Of a DNA stretch of 45,681 bases, positions 35,126-43,740 are shown in pieces. The stretch's first letter is position 1. Each line of letters opens with the position of its first letter. The notes under the pieces were generated by a model that searched no databases, had not been told where the DNA came from, and worked only from the letters and a program-made list of their open reading frames with translations. Source of the DNA: Pseudanabaena sp. M53BS1SP1A06MG (lineage in GTDB: Bacteria; Cyanobacteriota; Cyanobacteriia; Pseudanabaenales; Pseudanabaenaceae); contig JADBWH010000091.1 in the NCBI GenBank assembly GCA_020404105.1, forward strand, positions 1-45,681, written 5' to 3'. The translations under genes and the position numbers were made by a program.

Positions 35126-35851
35126 TTAGGTCTCTAATTTCACTATTTCATGGAGGGCGATCGCGGCGGCTTCCTGTTGGGCTGCCTTAATACTTTTGCC
35201 CTGTCCCTTGCCCCAACAGCGCTCATCAAACCATACCTCCACAGAAAACACATTATTATCTGATGGCACATTACGATATTCAGGCAAGCGTTTCCATCGT
35301 CCCTGTGTTAATTCCTGTAACGCAACTTTGTAATTACCCAATGCAGGAATAGCAAGTAACGCTTCTGCAAATTTCTGCATGTGAGGGTCAAGCCATTTAC
35401 GAATAAAAGCTAAATCTTGGGTATTGATATATAGTGAAGCCATTAAAGCTTCAAGGGCATCAGCAAGTAGTGATCGCAAAGCCTGCGAATCATTACGAGC
35501 AGCATTAGAAACGACAACATATCTTTGTAATTCGTAGCTACTAGCAATTTCTGCTAAAGTCTTGTCACTGACTAAATGCGATCGTAAAGCTGCCAAATCC
35601 CCTACTGAGCGATCGCTATAACGTTCTTGCAAAAATAAACTCACTGATAGGCGCAAGACACTATCACCGACAAATTCTAATTGATCGTTGTTATAACTAG
35701 TCGAAAAGCTAGGATGTACTAAAGCGCGATCAATTAATAACCAGTCAAAACCATGAGGTTTGACCTGTTCTAATTTTGCTTGCTCTAATCCCATTTGTGC
35801 TAATAATCGAACTAATTCTCTTTGGCGGCGTGGATCAATGGTGGATGACAT
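35126..35851 (-). CDS. rnc: Ribonuclease III
   Basis: RNase III cuts double-stranded RNA in rRNA processing and mRNA decay. From the ATG giving MSSTIDPRRQ it has 241 residues. The signature NDQLEFVGDSVLRLSVS contains the metal-binding Glu and Asp; a second acidic set is in LADALEALMASLY. A double-stranded-RNA-binding domain covers about residues 165-238 (YKVALQELTQGRWKRLPEYR and GKGQGKSIKAAQQEAAAIAL). The frame is open 38 codons further upstream, but that would overlap the divergent gene at 35910, so the later start is chosen. Cyanobacteria often carry more than one RNase III-like gene. Confidence 0.92.
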   Translation of the reverse strand: MSSTIDPRRQRELVRLLAQMGLEQAKLEQVKPHGFDWLLIDRALVHPSFSTSYNNDQLEFVGDSVLRLSVSLFLQERYSDRSVGDLAALRSHLVSDKTLAEIASSYELQRYVVVSNAARNDSQALRSLLADALEALMASLYINTQDLAFIRKWLDPHMQKFAEALLAIPALGNYKVALQELTQGRWKRLPEYRNVPSDNNVFSVEVWFDERCWGKGQGKSIKAAQQEAAAIALHEIVKLET

Positions 35852-35909
35852 GAGCTTTGCAGATACAATTACAGCAACTTTATCAACATGATCGTAGTTC
35901 ATCGTAACC

Positions 35910-37241
35910 ATGACTAAAAGGTTTTTCTCAGTACTTTGTATGGCTTTACTCGCTACCGTAACCATGATTTGGATCGTAGCTTGTCAACCTAGCACCCCAC
36001 CAACTACAAATAGTAACAGTCCAACTACAAACTCCACAGCTACAACTACCACAGGTTCAGGAGGTGGAGGCGTAAAAGATAATCTTCGTTTAGGAGCATT
36101 ATTACCCGCTACAGGTGATCTCTCATCGATTGGTGCACCGATGATCAAATCCATCGATTTCCTTGTTGACACAGTGAATAAATGCGGTGGTGTTCTTGGT
36201 AAGCCGATCACTTATTTTAAAGAAGATGATCGCACTGATCCCCCCGCAGGTGCAGAGGCAACCACCAAATTAGTGAAGGTTGATAATGTTGGTGGTATCG
36301 TTGGCGCGTTTGCCAGCAGTGTATCGACCGCAGCCTTGGCGATCGCTGTCCCCAATAAAGTCGTAATGGTTTCTCCTGGCAGCACCAGCCCTGTATTTAC
36401 CGAACGCGCCAAGAAAGGCGAATTTAATAGTTATTGGTATCGCACTGCCCCACCCGACACCTACCAAGCGGTCGCCCTTGCCAATCTTGCTTACAAAAAA
36501 GGTGCACGCAAAGTTGCTACTCTCGTAATCAACAATGACTATGGCGTGGGTTTTGAGAAGTCCTTCGTGGCAGCATTTGAAAAGATCGGCGGCACAATTG
36601 TGAATAAAAACAAGCCCACTCGCTACGATCCCAAAGCAACTACCTTTGAGGCGGAAGCGAAGTCAGCCTTTGGTAGCAAACCAGATGCAGTTGCAGCAAT
36701 TCTCTATCCCGATTCTGGTGGCGCAGTAATTAAGGCAGCTTTTGAGCAAGGTTTAACAAAAGATGTCAAAATCTTGTTGACAGATGGTGTAAAAACTGAA
36801 GACTTTCCTAAACTGATCGGCAATACTCCTGAAGGTAAACTCATCCTCGCAGGTGCACTTGGTACTGTACCTGGAGCTGACGGCAAGTCCCTTGACAACT
36901 TTACTAAAGCCTTCAAGGAAAAGACTGGTCAAGAACTCGGCGCATTTGTTCCCCATTCCTATGATGCGGCGGCTTTAATTGCGATCGCGGCTGAGGCGGC
37001 TAAGGATGGCACTGGTGAAGGTATTAAGAGTAAAATCCGTGAAGTGGCTAATGCTCCTGGTCAGGAAGTTAGTGATGTTTGCGAAGCCATCAAGCTAGTC
37101 AAAGATGGCAAAGACATTGACTATCAAGGTGCAAGTGGCAATGTCGATCTCGATGAATATGGCGATGTCAAAGGTAGTTATGACGTATGGGAAGTGCAAC
37201 CCGACGGCAAAATTAAAGTAATTGATCGCGTTTCCCCATAA
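35910..37241 (+). CDS. Amino-acid ABC transporter substrate-binding lipoprotein (LivJ/NatB-like)
   Basis: The 443-residue periplasmic binding protein has a lipoprotein signal (VTMIWIVACQP, lipobox Cys about residue 25), a Thr/Ser/Gly-rich linker to about 55, then a type I periplasmic fold typical of the branched-chain amino acid family (LRLGALLPATGDLSSIGAPM, VGGIVGAFASSVSTAALAIA, YWYRTAPPDTYQAVALANLA, DYGVGFEKSF). In cyanobacteria such proteins serve the Nat-I type neutral amino acid importer. No permease or ATPase gene is nearby. It is transcribed away from rnc and closed by a strong hairpin, so it is a single-gene unit. Confidence 0.88.
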   Translation: MTKRFFSVLCMALLATVTMIWIVACQPSTPPTTNSNSPTTNSTATTTTGSGGGGVKDNLRLGALLPATGDLSSIGAPMIKSIDFLVDTVNKCGGVLGKPITYFKEDDRTDPPAGAEATTKLVKVDNVGGIVGAFASSVSTAALAIAVPNKVVMVSPGSTSPVFTERAKKGEFNSYWYRTAPPDTYQAVALANLAYKKGARKVATLVINNDYGVGFEKSFVAAFEKIGGTIVNKNKPTRYDPKATTFEAEAKSAFGSKPDAVAAILYPDSGGAVIKAAFEQGLTKDVKILLTDGVKTEDFPKLIGNTPEGKLILAGALGTVPGADGKSLDNFTKAFKEKTGQELGAFVPHSYDAAALIAIAAEAAKDGTGEGIKSKIREVANAPGQEVSDVCEAIKLVKDGKDIDYQGASGNVDLDEYGDVKGSYDVWEVQPDGKIKVIDRVSP

Positions 37242-37282
37242 TTAATTGTTTAACCCACTTTAAGTGGGTTAAACAATTAATT
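37240..37282 (+). terminator. Terminator of the substrate-binding protein gene
   Basis: A near-perfect 21-bp stem AATTAATTGTTTAACCCACTT with its complement and almost no loop begins at the stop codon. Confidence 0.8.
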
Positions 37283-37346
37283 AATTAAAATCTGCTACTC
37301 TTTGTTGTAAAAATTTAGGCATACCTCATATAGAGACTCAACGTCT

Positions 37347-37736
37347 ATGGCGATCGAACTCAAAGCTGCTCCTCCGCAAGAAGTTTCCATCTACATGCCC
37401 TATTACCGAGAGCCCAATAAGCGCCAAGCTCTCCCCTATGCGATTTCTTTATATAGACAGGGTGAAATTACGGGCGAACGTCATGTTGAGGGTAGCACTG
37501 CAATTTCTTTTATGGCTGTGTGGCGAGTGGCAAACCTACCCGCAGATATCACAATATGTCGAGTTACCTTTGAAGGTGATGCTGACATGAGCTATGAAAT
37601 AATCTTAGAAAATACAGAATTTGTTGGCTATTTAATTGATGTTGTTTCTAGTATTAGTGATAAAGGCTATGTTGATTTTCCCCAAATCTTCTATAGCAAG
37701 CTGTTTCGGATTAAATTATCTGGAGCTGAAGGCTAA
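37347..37736 (+). CDS. Protein of unknown function, 129 residues
   Basis: I do not recognise this protein. It has no signal peptide or membrane helix and looks like a mixed alpha/beta or all-beta soluble domain. The first half contains YMPYYREPNKRQALPYAISL and the second SYEIILENTEFVGYLIDVVS. The start is a clear ATG, with weak purine-rich sequence before it. It is the first of five same-strand genes of unknown function (37347-40784) that I treat as a possible module. The spacing to the next gene is 182 bases, so cotranscription is possible but not shown. Confidence 0.65.
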   Translation: MAIELKAAPPQEVSIYMPYYREPNKRQALPYAISLYRQGEITGERHVEGSTAISFMAVWRVANLPADITICRVTFEGDADMSYEIILENTEFVGYLIDVVSSISDKGYVDFPQIFYSKLFRIKLSGAEG

Positions 37737-37918
37737 TTTATGGAGCAATTAAATTTTGCCAATAAATTTTGCCAATTTTAAAATAAATGGCAGATCAAAA
37801 ATTATCAATTAATGTATAATCCTAAGCTCAAATATTGCCAAAAAAAACAAATTCAGCTACAGTCCTGATGCAGCTTTTCCAAAGGCAAAATAACAGTCAA
37901 TTTTAAGGGGACTACATT

Positions 37919-38182
37919 GTGACATATGCCGCCCAACGCCTTGAGCAACCTGAGCGCCAGCCTGAAACTGTCGCTAAAAAAGTCGATCCAATGATTGTCA
38001 GAGCCGCTAAACAAATTTATCGCTATTATGCTGATTCCTATGCTGCCCAACTGCCGCGACCTATGGGAATTGCTATTAACCGCATAGATATGAGTGGCAA
38101 ACTCATTTATTCACAATTAATTTTGCTACCACAGGAAAGTTTTGTGCCGATGGAGTTAATTGAGCTATCTGATTATCATTAA
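37919..38182 (+). CDS. Protein of unknown function, 87 residues
   Basis: It starts with GTG (37919) after AAGGGG at 37906-37911, a fair ribosome binding site. The N-terminus begins MTYAAQRLEQPERQ, probably flexible, followed by one compact domain (VDPMIVRAAKQIYRYYADSY, then IAINRIDMSGKLIYSQLILL). There is no membrane helix or Cys. The first four residues MTYA are also those of the next gene product. I cannot assign a family. It is the second gene of the unknown block. Confidence 0.6.
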   Translation: MTYAAQRLEQPERQPETVAKKVDPMIVRAAKQIYRYYADSYAAQLPRPMGIAINRIDMSGKLIYSQLILLPQESFVPMELIELSDYH

Positions 38183-38373
38183 AAATTACTTAAAGATTAC
38201 TTAAATTCGTCCAATTATATTTAATTGGTAGAAAATTAATTTATAAGGTTTTGACTATAAGTTTTGTATTGTGAGCAATTGCACTACTAGGCGATTAAAA
38301 GAAAATTAATCCTATGGCTTAGTCTGTGCAACTGGCTTAAGATTTAGCTTTCTTCATATATCGGTTATTAATT

Positions 38374-38814
38374 ATGACATATGCCAATTCTTCCGTAACG
38401 GTTACAGCAAATGCGAGTACCTCTGTGCGTTTTCAGAGCAAACTTAAGGATTCAAAAAACTTTGGCGATGCTTTGATGGAAGTGTTCTCAGATTTGGTGA
38501 AATTAGAAATTGTAACTTGGGTTGCCCATGAAGGAGATACAACCCATACCCCTGGTAATCGTTTAAAAACAGCAATTAATTTGATTGATGGTGACATTGA
38601 GAATGAAATTGGTGCAGATTTTTTGCAGGGTTCTCCCTATGCTGAGCTACGTGAATTTCATGAAACCCAAGTCGAGAAAGGCGCGGAGACGATCGCCAAT
38701 AACCTCAAGACTTTAGTAGAGATTGGTCATCAGGTGACAGAGCTATTGACAAGTGAACATGAGTCTGAGCCTGAGACCAGTTTGAGTAGCGATCGCTTAC
38801 CTAGCTACGTCTAG
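38374..38814 (+). CDS. Protein of unknown function, 146 residues, shares a motif with the next gene
   Basis: This is a soluble, mostly helical protein. After a Thr/Ser-rich N-terminus comes FGDALMEVFSDLVKLEIVTW (about residues 30-49). The same pattern, F-x-(D/E)-x-L-x-(D/E)-V-x2-(D/E)-(L/I)-x2-LE-(I/V)-x-T, occurs in the next gene product at about 60-78. The rest has the acidic LIDGDIENEIGADFL and an amphipathic C-terminal helix (ETIANNLKTLVEIGHQVTEL). The function is unknown. The next gene begins 30 bases downstream, which fits an operon. Confidence 0.65.
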   Translation: MTYANSSVTVTANASTSVRFQSKLKDSKNFGDALMEVFSDLVKLEIVTWVAHEGDTTHTPGNRLKTAINLIDGDIENEIGADFLQGSPYAELREFHETQVEKGAETIANNLKTLVEIGHQVTELLTSEHESEPETSLSSDRLPSYV

Positions 38815-38844
38815 TTTGGCGCTTAGGAGCGCTTAGGAATCTGT

Positions 38845-39774
38845 ATGCAAGTTGATAGGGCGATAAGCAATTCCAGAAATGATGAAGATACTGTGAATCA
38901 GATCAAGTCTAGGCGAGACAAATCTGCGAATAGTTCTGCATCGAATTTAGCAGTCAATCAAAACAATAAAGCTTCATCATCCAAAGACGTTAAGGGACAA
39001 AGTACATCCCTTAACAACTTTCGTGAAACTCTTAAGGATGTTTTAGAGGAGATTACTTCCTTAGAAGTCAATACAATAATCGTTGGTAAGATCCCAATGA
39101 CTAAGTTTGATGCGAAAGATTTTTATCGAGAACTAAATCACAATATCAAGTACAAAACTGAAGCAGGGCTACAGGATGTTAAAGAGTCTCTGCTTGAGCG
39201 AAGTTCCCAACTAAAGCAAAAGGGTTTTGCCTTACCACAGCAAACATCAACTCCCTTGTTGCCTAAGGAAACAGCAATGATTGATGAGTACCGATCTGAA
39301 TTAACTCGCTATAACGATGATTTAGAGATTTACAGGGAAGCTGAACGGATTTTTCATGATCGCCAGAATACTCTCGATCCCACTGAAAAAGAAAAATTTG
39401 ACTTAGAGCAAAGTTGTTTCTCTAATTTAGCTAGACAGTTGATGAAGTTAAATATTAAAACAGATGCTAATGGTGAAGTAATTGTTGATGCGCCAATGAT
39501 TCGCTATTTCAGAAAATTGTGGGAATTTGAACAATCGGTGTTAAATGGTGATCGCATTTATGCTCAGACAAAGTTTCATCTTGACGGAGATTTAACTAAT
39601 CGCTTTGTTGAAGACTTATTCACACCCAGCAAGGGCAGGTTCGATCCCAAAATGACGCAGCTTATTTTTGATTTACATCGCCAAGGTGTAGAAAATGCTC
39701 AAAAACAATGGTCAGGGTTGATTGAGACCTGTGTAAATCTCGTAAAGAGTTTGATGCCATTTCGGGCTAAATAG
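38845..39774 (+). CDS. Protein of unknown function, 309 residues, shares a motif with the previous gene
   Basis: The N-terminal 55 residues are Ser/Asn/Lys-rich and probably disordered. Then FRETLKDVLEEITSLEVNTI repeats the motif of the preceding gene product. The remainder is charged and helical, with likely coiled-coil segments (AGLQDVKESLLERSSQLKQK and ELTRYNDDLEIYREAERIFH). It ends in a short hydrophobic helix (CVNLVKSLMPF). No enzyme motif is seen. The shared motif suggests that the two neighbours interact or arose by duplication. I recognise no family. Confidence 0.65.
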   Translation: MQVDRAISNSRNDEDTVNQIKSRRDKSANSSASNLAVNQNNKASSSKDVKGQSTSLNNFRETLKDVLEEITSLEVNTIIVGKIPMTKFDAKDFYRELNHNIKYKTEAGLQDVKESLLERSSQLKQKGFALPQQTSTPLLPKETAMIDEYRSELTRYNDDLEIYREAERIFHDRQNTLDPTEKEKFDLEQSCFSNLARQLMKLNIKTDANGEVIVDAPMIRYFRKLWEFEQSVLNGDRIYAQTKFHLDGDLTNRFVEDLFTPSKGRFDPKMTQLIFDLHRQGVENAQKQWSGLIETCVNLVKSLMPFRAK

Positions 39775-39833
39775 GATTGAGTGAACAAGATACGCTCAAT
39801 CGAAGAAAATCCTATCGATAATGTGGAGTTACG

Positions 39834-40784
39834 GTGGCTGCGCCTGAGTGGTTGGCTATTGTCAAAGAAGAGATTATTGTGCGTCTTAACCCCGAAGTTT
39901 TATCTCAAATTGAGGAGGAGGCTTTAGGGTTTAGTGATCGCCATAATCGAGATAGGTATATTATCTATAAACTCAATAATCAGGAATTATTGCAAGTCTT
40001 AGCTTCTAGTGTGGGCATGACACCTTCAAGTCAAGGGGCAATTACCATTTGGACTTATTACAATGATTTACCTCACAAGCCTAGGAATGAAGGTCAGGAG
40101 CAATTAGATCAAGTATTAGATGCAAAGCCATCGCCAATATTAAGGACATTAATGAATGTCGATGGTGATTTCAGTCAAAAGGTTTGTCAAGATATTTTGC
40201 AGCACCCTCTCAGCGATCGCATTTTACAAGCCCACAGTTTTATCGTTGGACAAATTTCTCGCCAATTAATTACAGCGATCGAGAATTACGTCGAAGCAAA
40301 ATTACGCCCCTTTGCGATCGCGATGATCTCAATGACGGCAGTATTTGCATGGTGTGAACCCATACGTCAACATTTACATTTGCCAGATGTTCTGAGTGAT
40401 TGTTGGAGCATGATCATCGCGGCTCCGCTTGCAGTTTTAATCATTTGGTGGCTGATTTCTAAGTTGCCATTTCAATTACCTGATTTGCCTAAGTCGGTGC
40501 TAGATATCAGTAACCGACTAGTGATGATTTTAGATAGTCGTGCTCTCCAAATTGTGGCGCTCATAGTTGTTAACACTTTATTTTCTAGTTGGCTAGCAGT
40601 GAAGTTCATCTTGCCGCACAATGCCATACTCAATAGCATCATTCAGAGCATCCAAAATTTTGCAGAGCCATATTTACCCTTTGCAATCATCAGTTTACGC
40701 AAATTAATTGTGAGCGTCCTTGGCAAAATTTTCTTCCGTTATTCTTTTTTCATAAAATTGGTTTTTGGGCGTTTTCTCAAATAA
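39834..40784 (+). CDS. Membrane protein of unknown function, 316 residues
   Basis: A GTG start is used (39834). The first 155 residues are soluble and partly helical (AAPEWLAIVKEEIIVRLNPE). At least three membrane segments follow: about 163-180 (FAIAMISMTAVFAW), 195-215 (MIIAAPLAVLIIWWLI) and 240-260 (IVALIVVNTLFSSWLAV), then a fourth hydrophobic stretch and a basic C-terminus. I see no catalytic motif. As the last gene of the unknown block it could be the membrane anchor of the soluble proteins before it, but that is inference from position only. Confidence 0.6.
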   Translation: MAAPEWLAIVKEEIIVRLNPEVLSQIEEEALGFSDRHNRDRYIIYKLNNQELLQVLASSVGMTPSSQGAITIWTYYNDLPHKPRNEGQEQLDQVLDAKPSPILRTLMNVDGDFSQKVCQDILQHPLSDRILQAHSFIVGQISRQLITAIENYVEAKLRPFAIAMISMTAVFAWCEPIRQHLHLPDVLSDCWSMIIAAPLAVLIIWWLISKLPFQLPDLPKSVLDISNRLVMILDSRALQIVALIVVNTLFSSWLAVKFILPHNAILNSIIQSIQNFAEPYLPFAIISLRKLIVSVLGKIFFRYSFFIKLVFGRFLK

Positions 40785-40920
40785 ATACCATTTGTTGCCA
40801 TGACTTCGGTATGGTAACAAACCTAAGTAACTTGCTTGCGTGAAAGCGCTATATCAAAATCATATTAAATAATGATGTAATAGAGACAGATGTAAATCTC
40901 TATTACATCACCCTAAATCG

Positions 40921-42171
40921 ATGAAACAAGTTGAGATTTGGCGATCGCAAGCTGCGGCAACTCTTGCCTTTCTGGTTCCCAAAATTACTGGTAATGCTCC
41001 AACGGCGAATGATGGACTAGTCGATGATTTGGTGAGAGCGCTGAATAATTTACCAGCTCGTCCCGAAGCACGACAGCCCTATGCAGGGATTTTTCCTGCG
41101 GCAGATCTTTTGACTTGGCGCAATCGAGCCGCAGTGACTCTGCAAACTTTAGTGCCAAAAATTCAGAATGTTGAAGGTAGCATCTATGATGGTGCGATCG
41201 ATGACTTAATTCGGTTTATTCGTCAATTACCACCACGTCCTACAGGTCGTGCCCCCTACTTAGGACTATTCGCACCCGCCGACCTTGCCACATGGCGCAA
41301 GCAAGCATCCCAAACATTAGTTGCCGCGATCGCCAAGATTACCGATCCCAAGTACATTGATGCTGATAATAAAATTGATGACTTAGTGCGAGCTATGAGT
41401 GGATTGCCACTGCGTCCAGTTCTTCGCAAACCCTATGAAGGTCTTTATCCTGCGCCGAATCTAGTGGCATCTCGTCAACTAGTTGCCAAGCGTTTACAAC
41501 AATTAATTGATGTTCTCAAAGATGATTTCAATCCCAAAGATGTCCTAGTCGATAGTACGATTCGAGCTTTAAATAATTTGCCCCCACGCCCGACTGATCA
41601 AGAACCCTACGCAGGTTTATATCCTAAAGCCGAAGTTAATAGTCCTGTAATTACCCTAGATCAATTAACCGCGATCGCTCCCTATTCCGATCCCAAGCGT
41701 CTGACTCAATTGCTACCAAATCTAAATACAACCATGCAGCGCTATGGCATCACCACTCCATTACGCAAGGCACATTTCATTGCCCAGATCGCCCATGAAA
41801 GTGATGCCTTTAACACTAACGAAGAATATGCCTCTGGTGCAGACTATGAAGGACGCAGAGATCTTGGAAATACCAAAGCAGGTGATGGTGTGAGATTTAA
41901 AGGTCGTGGCTTAATTCAGGTGACGGGGCGTTCTAACTATGCTGCCTGTGGTCAAGCGCTTGGTGTGGACTTGATCAATAATCCTCAACGTTTAGCCAAT
42001 TTTGACCTCGCTTGTTTTAGTGCGGGGTGGTATTGGGATACGCGATCGCTCAATGACTATGCCGACAATGATGATGTCATCCAAATTACACGCATTATCA
42101 ATGGTGGGCTTAATGGTTTAGGCGATCGCCAAGCCTATCTTGCCAGAGCCAAGCAAGTATTCAGGATTTAG
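40921..42171 (+). CDS. GH19 chitinase/endolysin-like enzyme with four N-terminal repeats
   Basis: Residues 4-239 are four repeats of 58-60 residues (4-63, 64-122, 123-181, 182-239). Each ends in a motif such as LPPRPTGRAPYLGL, consensus LPxRPxxxxPYxGL(Y/F)P, and starts with a (T/I)WR helix. Residues 245-416 form a glycoside hydrolase 19 domain of the predicted chitinase/endolysin type: FIAQIAHESDAF with the catalytic Glu, YEGRRDLGNTKAGDG with the second acidic set, and FKGRGLIQVTGRSNY. No signal peptide is seen. The enzyme may hydrolyse peptidoglycan or chitin-like glycan, with the repeats as cell-wall or polymer binding units. The repeats resemble nothing I can name. Confidence 0.85.
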   Translation: MKQVEIWRSQAAATLAFLVPKITGNAPTANDGLVDDLVRALNNLPARPEARQPYAGIFPAADLLTWRNRAAVTLQTLVPKIQNVEGSIYDGAIDDLIRFIRQLPPRPTGRAPYLGLFAPADLATWRKQASQTLVAAIAKITDPKYIDADNKIDDLVRAMSGLPLRPVLRKPYEGLYPAPNLVASRQLVAKRLQQLIDVLKDDFNPKDVLVDSTIRALNNLPPRPTDQEPYAGLYPKAEVNSPVITLDQLTAIAPYSDPKRLTQLLPNLNTTMQRYGITTPLRKAHFIAQIAHESDAFNTNEEYASGADYEGRRDLGNTKAGDGVRFKGRGLIQVTGRSNYAACGQALGVDLINNPQRLANFDLACFSAGWYWDTRSLNDYADNDDVIQITRIINGGLNGLGDRQAYLARAKQVFRI

Positions 42172-42222
42172 AGTGGATGTAGAATGGATTGAATATTTAC
42201 AGGTTTTGGCGAGGGCAAATCT

Positions 42223-43098
42223 ATGACTCTGCAACCTTTAACCCCTGAAGCGGCGATTCCCGATGGGATGAGTACCGCCGCGTCAAATGCACTTCCAGAA
42301 ATCGACTATCCCGACAGTGATGGCAATCCCATGTCTGACAACACCGAACAATATCGCTGGATCGTAATTATTAAAGAAAATCTAGAGATCATGTTTGCCG
42401 ATGATCCAAATGTGTTTATTGCAGGGGATTTGTTGTGGTATCCCGTAAGGTATACACAAAAAAGGTTTGCCCCAGATGTAATGGTGGCGATTGGTAGACC
42501 CAAGGGGCGGCGAGGCTCCTATAAGCAATGGTTAGAAGATAATATTGCTCCCCAAGTCGTATTTGAGATTTTATCGCCTAGCAATAAAGATCGCCGAGGG
42601 ATGGATTCTCTTGAAGAAAAATTTGATTTTTATGAAACCTATGGCGTTAAAGAATATTACATTTACGATCCAGACGATCTGCTCTTAGAAGGTTGGCAAA
42701 GGGTGGGCGATCGCCTAGTCAAAATACCATCGATGATGGATTGGGTCAGCCCACTTTTGGGAATTAGATTTGATTGGGCAACAGGGCAAGAATTAGTGTT
42801 ATCTCGCCCCGATGGTCAGAGATTTCTATCTTCTATAGAGCTAGATCACCGTTTACAGCAATCAAAAATTCAGGTTTGGCAAGAGCAACAACGCGCTGAG
42901 CAAGAACGCAAACGCGCCGAAATTCAGCGTCAACGCGCCGAACAAGAAAGCCAACGCGCCGAACAAGAAAGCCAACGCGCCGAACAAGAAAGCCAACGTG
43001 CTGAACAAGAAAGCCAACGCGCCGAACAAGAAAGCCAACGTGCTAATCGCCTTGCTGCTCGTTTACGAGAATTAGGTATAGATCCAGACGATGTTTAA
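42223..43098 (+). CDS. Uma2-family PD-(D/E)xK nuclease-like protein with coiled-coil tail
   Basis: The 291-residue protein contains a Uma2 (DUF820) domain, about residues 35-200, with the PD-(D/E)xK-like core FAPDVMVAIG (Asp) and PQVVFEILSPSNK (Glu and Lys), followed by KFDFYETYGVKEYYIYDP. The C-terminal 75 residues form a highly charged coiled coil built from the heptad-length unit RAEQESQ. The family is greatly expanded in cyanobacteria; its role is not settled, although nuclease activity is predicted from the fold. It overlaps the next gene by 8 bases, indicating translational coupling. Confidence 0.87.
   Translation: MTLQPLTPEAAIPDGMSTAASNALPEIDYPDSDGNPMSDNTEQYRWIVIIKENLEIMFADDPNVFIAGDLLWYPVRYTQKRFAPDVMVAIGRPKGRRGSYKQWLEDNIAPQVVFEILSPSNKDRRGMDSLEEKFDFYETYGVKEYYIYDPDDLLLEGWQRVGDRLVKIPSMMDWVSPLLGIRFDWATGQELVLSRPDGQRFLSSIELDHRLQQSKIQVWQEQQRAEQERKRAEIQRQRAEQESQRAEQESQRAEQESQRAEQESQRAEQESQRANRLAARLRELGIDPDDV
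42931..43035 (+). repeat. 21-bp tandem repeat inside the Uma2 gene
   Basis: Five copies of the 21-bp unit CAACGCGCCGAACAAGAAAG plus C occur in tandem; copy 4 has two silent T changes. Each encodes seven residues (QRAEQES in register). Degenerate copies precede it. Because the unit is a multiple of three, copy-number change would lengthen or shorten the coiled coil without a frameshift. Confidence 0.9.
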
Positions 43099-43681
43099 GC
43101 TTAATGGCAATCTGGGACTCTGTGGGGCGCATCGCACTGGTAAAACCACATTAGCGATCGCCCTAGCCGATCGCCTTAATATGCCCTTTGTGCGTACTAC
43201 TACTAGTCAAGTTTTTGCTCAACTAGGTTTAGATCCTGCGGAGCCAATGGATTTTCAAACAAGGCTATTTGTACAAAATCATGTTCTAGATGCTGCTCAA
43301 CAAGTCTGGCAAAATTCTGCAACACCTTTTATTAGCGATCGCACCCCCATCGATATGATCGCCTATACCCTCGGTGATATCCAAGGCAAAACCGAGGTGG
43401 ACTTTGACTTGCTCAATCAATATATAGATCGTTGTTTTGCCAGTACTAATCAATTTTTTCAAAATCTAGCAATCATTCAACCTGGAATCCCCCTCATCTA
43501 CGAGGAAGGCAAAGCTGCGCTAAACGCCGCCTATATCGAGCATATTAATATCTTAGTAATCGGACTCTGTAGCGATCGCCGCCTCACCGCTAATGTATTT
43601 TGTAACGCCAGAGAAGCGATCGACCTCGAAATAAGAGTACTTAATATTTGGGAGCGCTGGAAATTACTAAAAATTGGGTAA
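43091..43681 (+). CDS. P-loop ATPase/kinase-like protein
   Basis: The 196-residue protein begins with a Walker A motif GAHRTGKTTLA at about residues 12-22, has a Walker B-like FISDRTPIDM at about 80-89, and a lid-type region near 100-120. The pattern resembles AAA_28/NadR-like nucleotide kinases that bind ATP and a small phosphate acceptor. The start codon lies inside the end of the Uma2 gene (8-base overlap), so the two products are probably made together. The substrate is unknown. The C-terminus NIWERWKLLKIG ends shortly before the pilin gene. Confidence 0.75.
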   Translation: MFKLNGNLGLCGAHRTGKTTLAIALADRLNMPFVRTTTSQVFAQLGLDPAEPMDFQTRLFVQNHVLDAAQQVWQNSATPFISDRTPIDMIAYTLGDIQGKTEVDFDLLNQYIDRCFASTNQFFQNLAIIQPGIPLIYEEGKAALNAAYIEHINILVIGLCSDRRLTANVFCNAREAIDLEIRVLNIWERWKLLKIG

Positions 43682-43740
43682 CTTGATCCTTAGGACAAGG
43701 GGTCAAAGTTTGCCGTAGGTAATGGAAAGTGTCATTCAAT

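Noticed and set aside
35852-35965. Upstream extension of the rnc reading frame by 38 codons
   Set aside because: It would overlap the divergent lipoprotein gene start and adds residues not typical of RNase III.
42931-43035. Tandem repeats as a possible CRISPR array
   Set aside because: The units are contiguous without spacers and are in frame inside a coiled-coil coding region.
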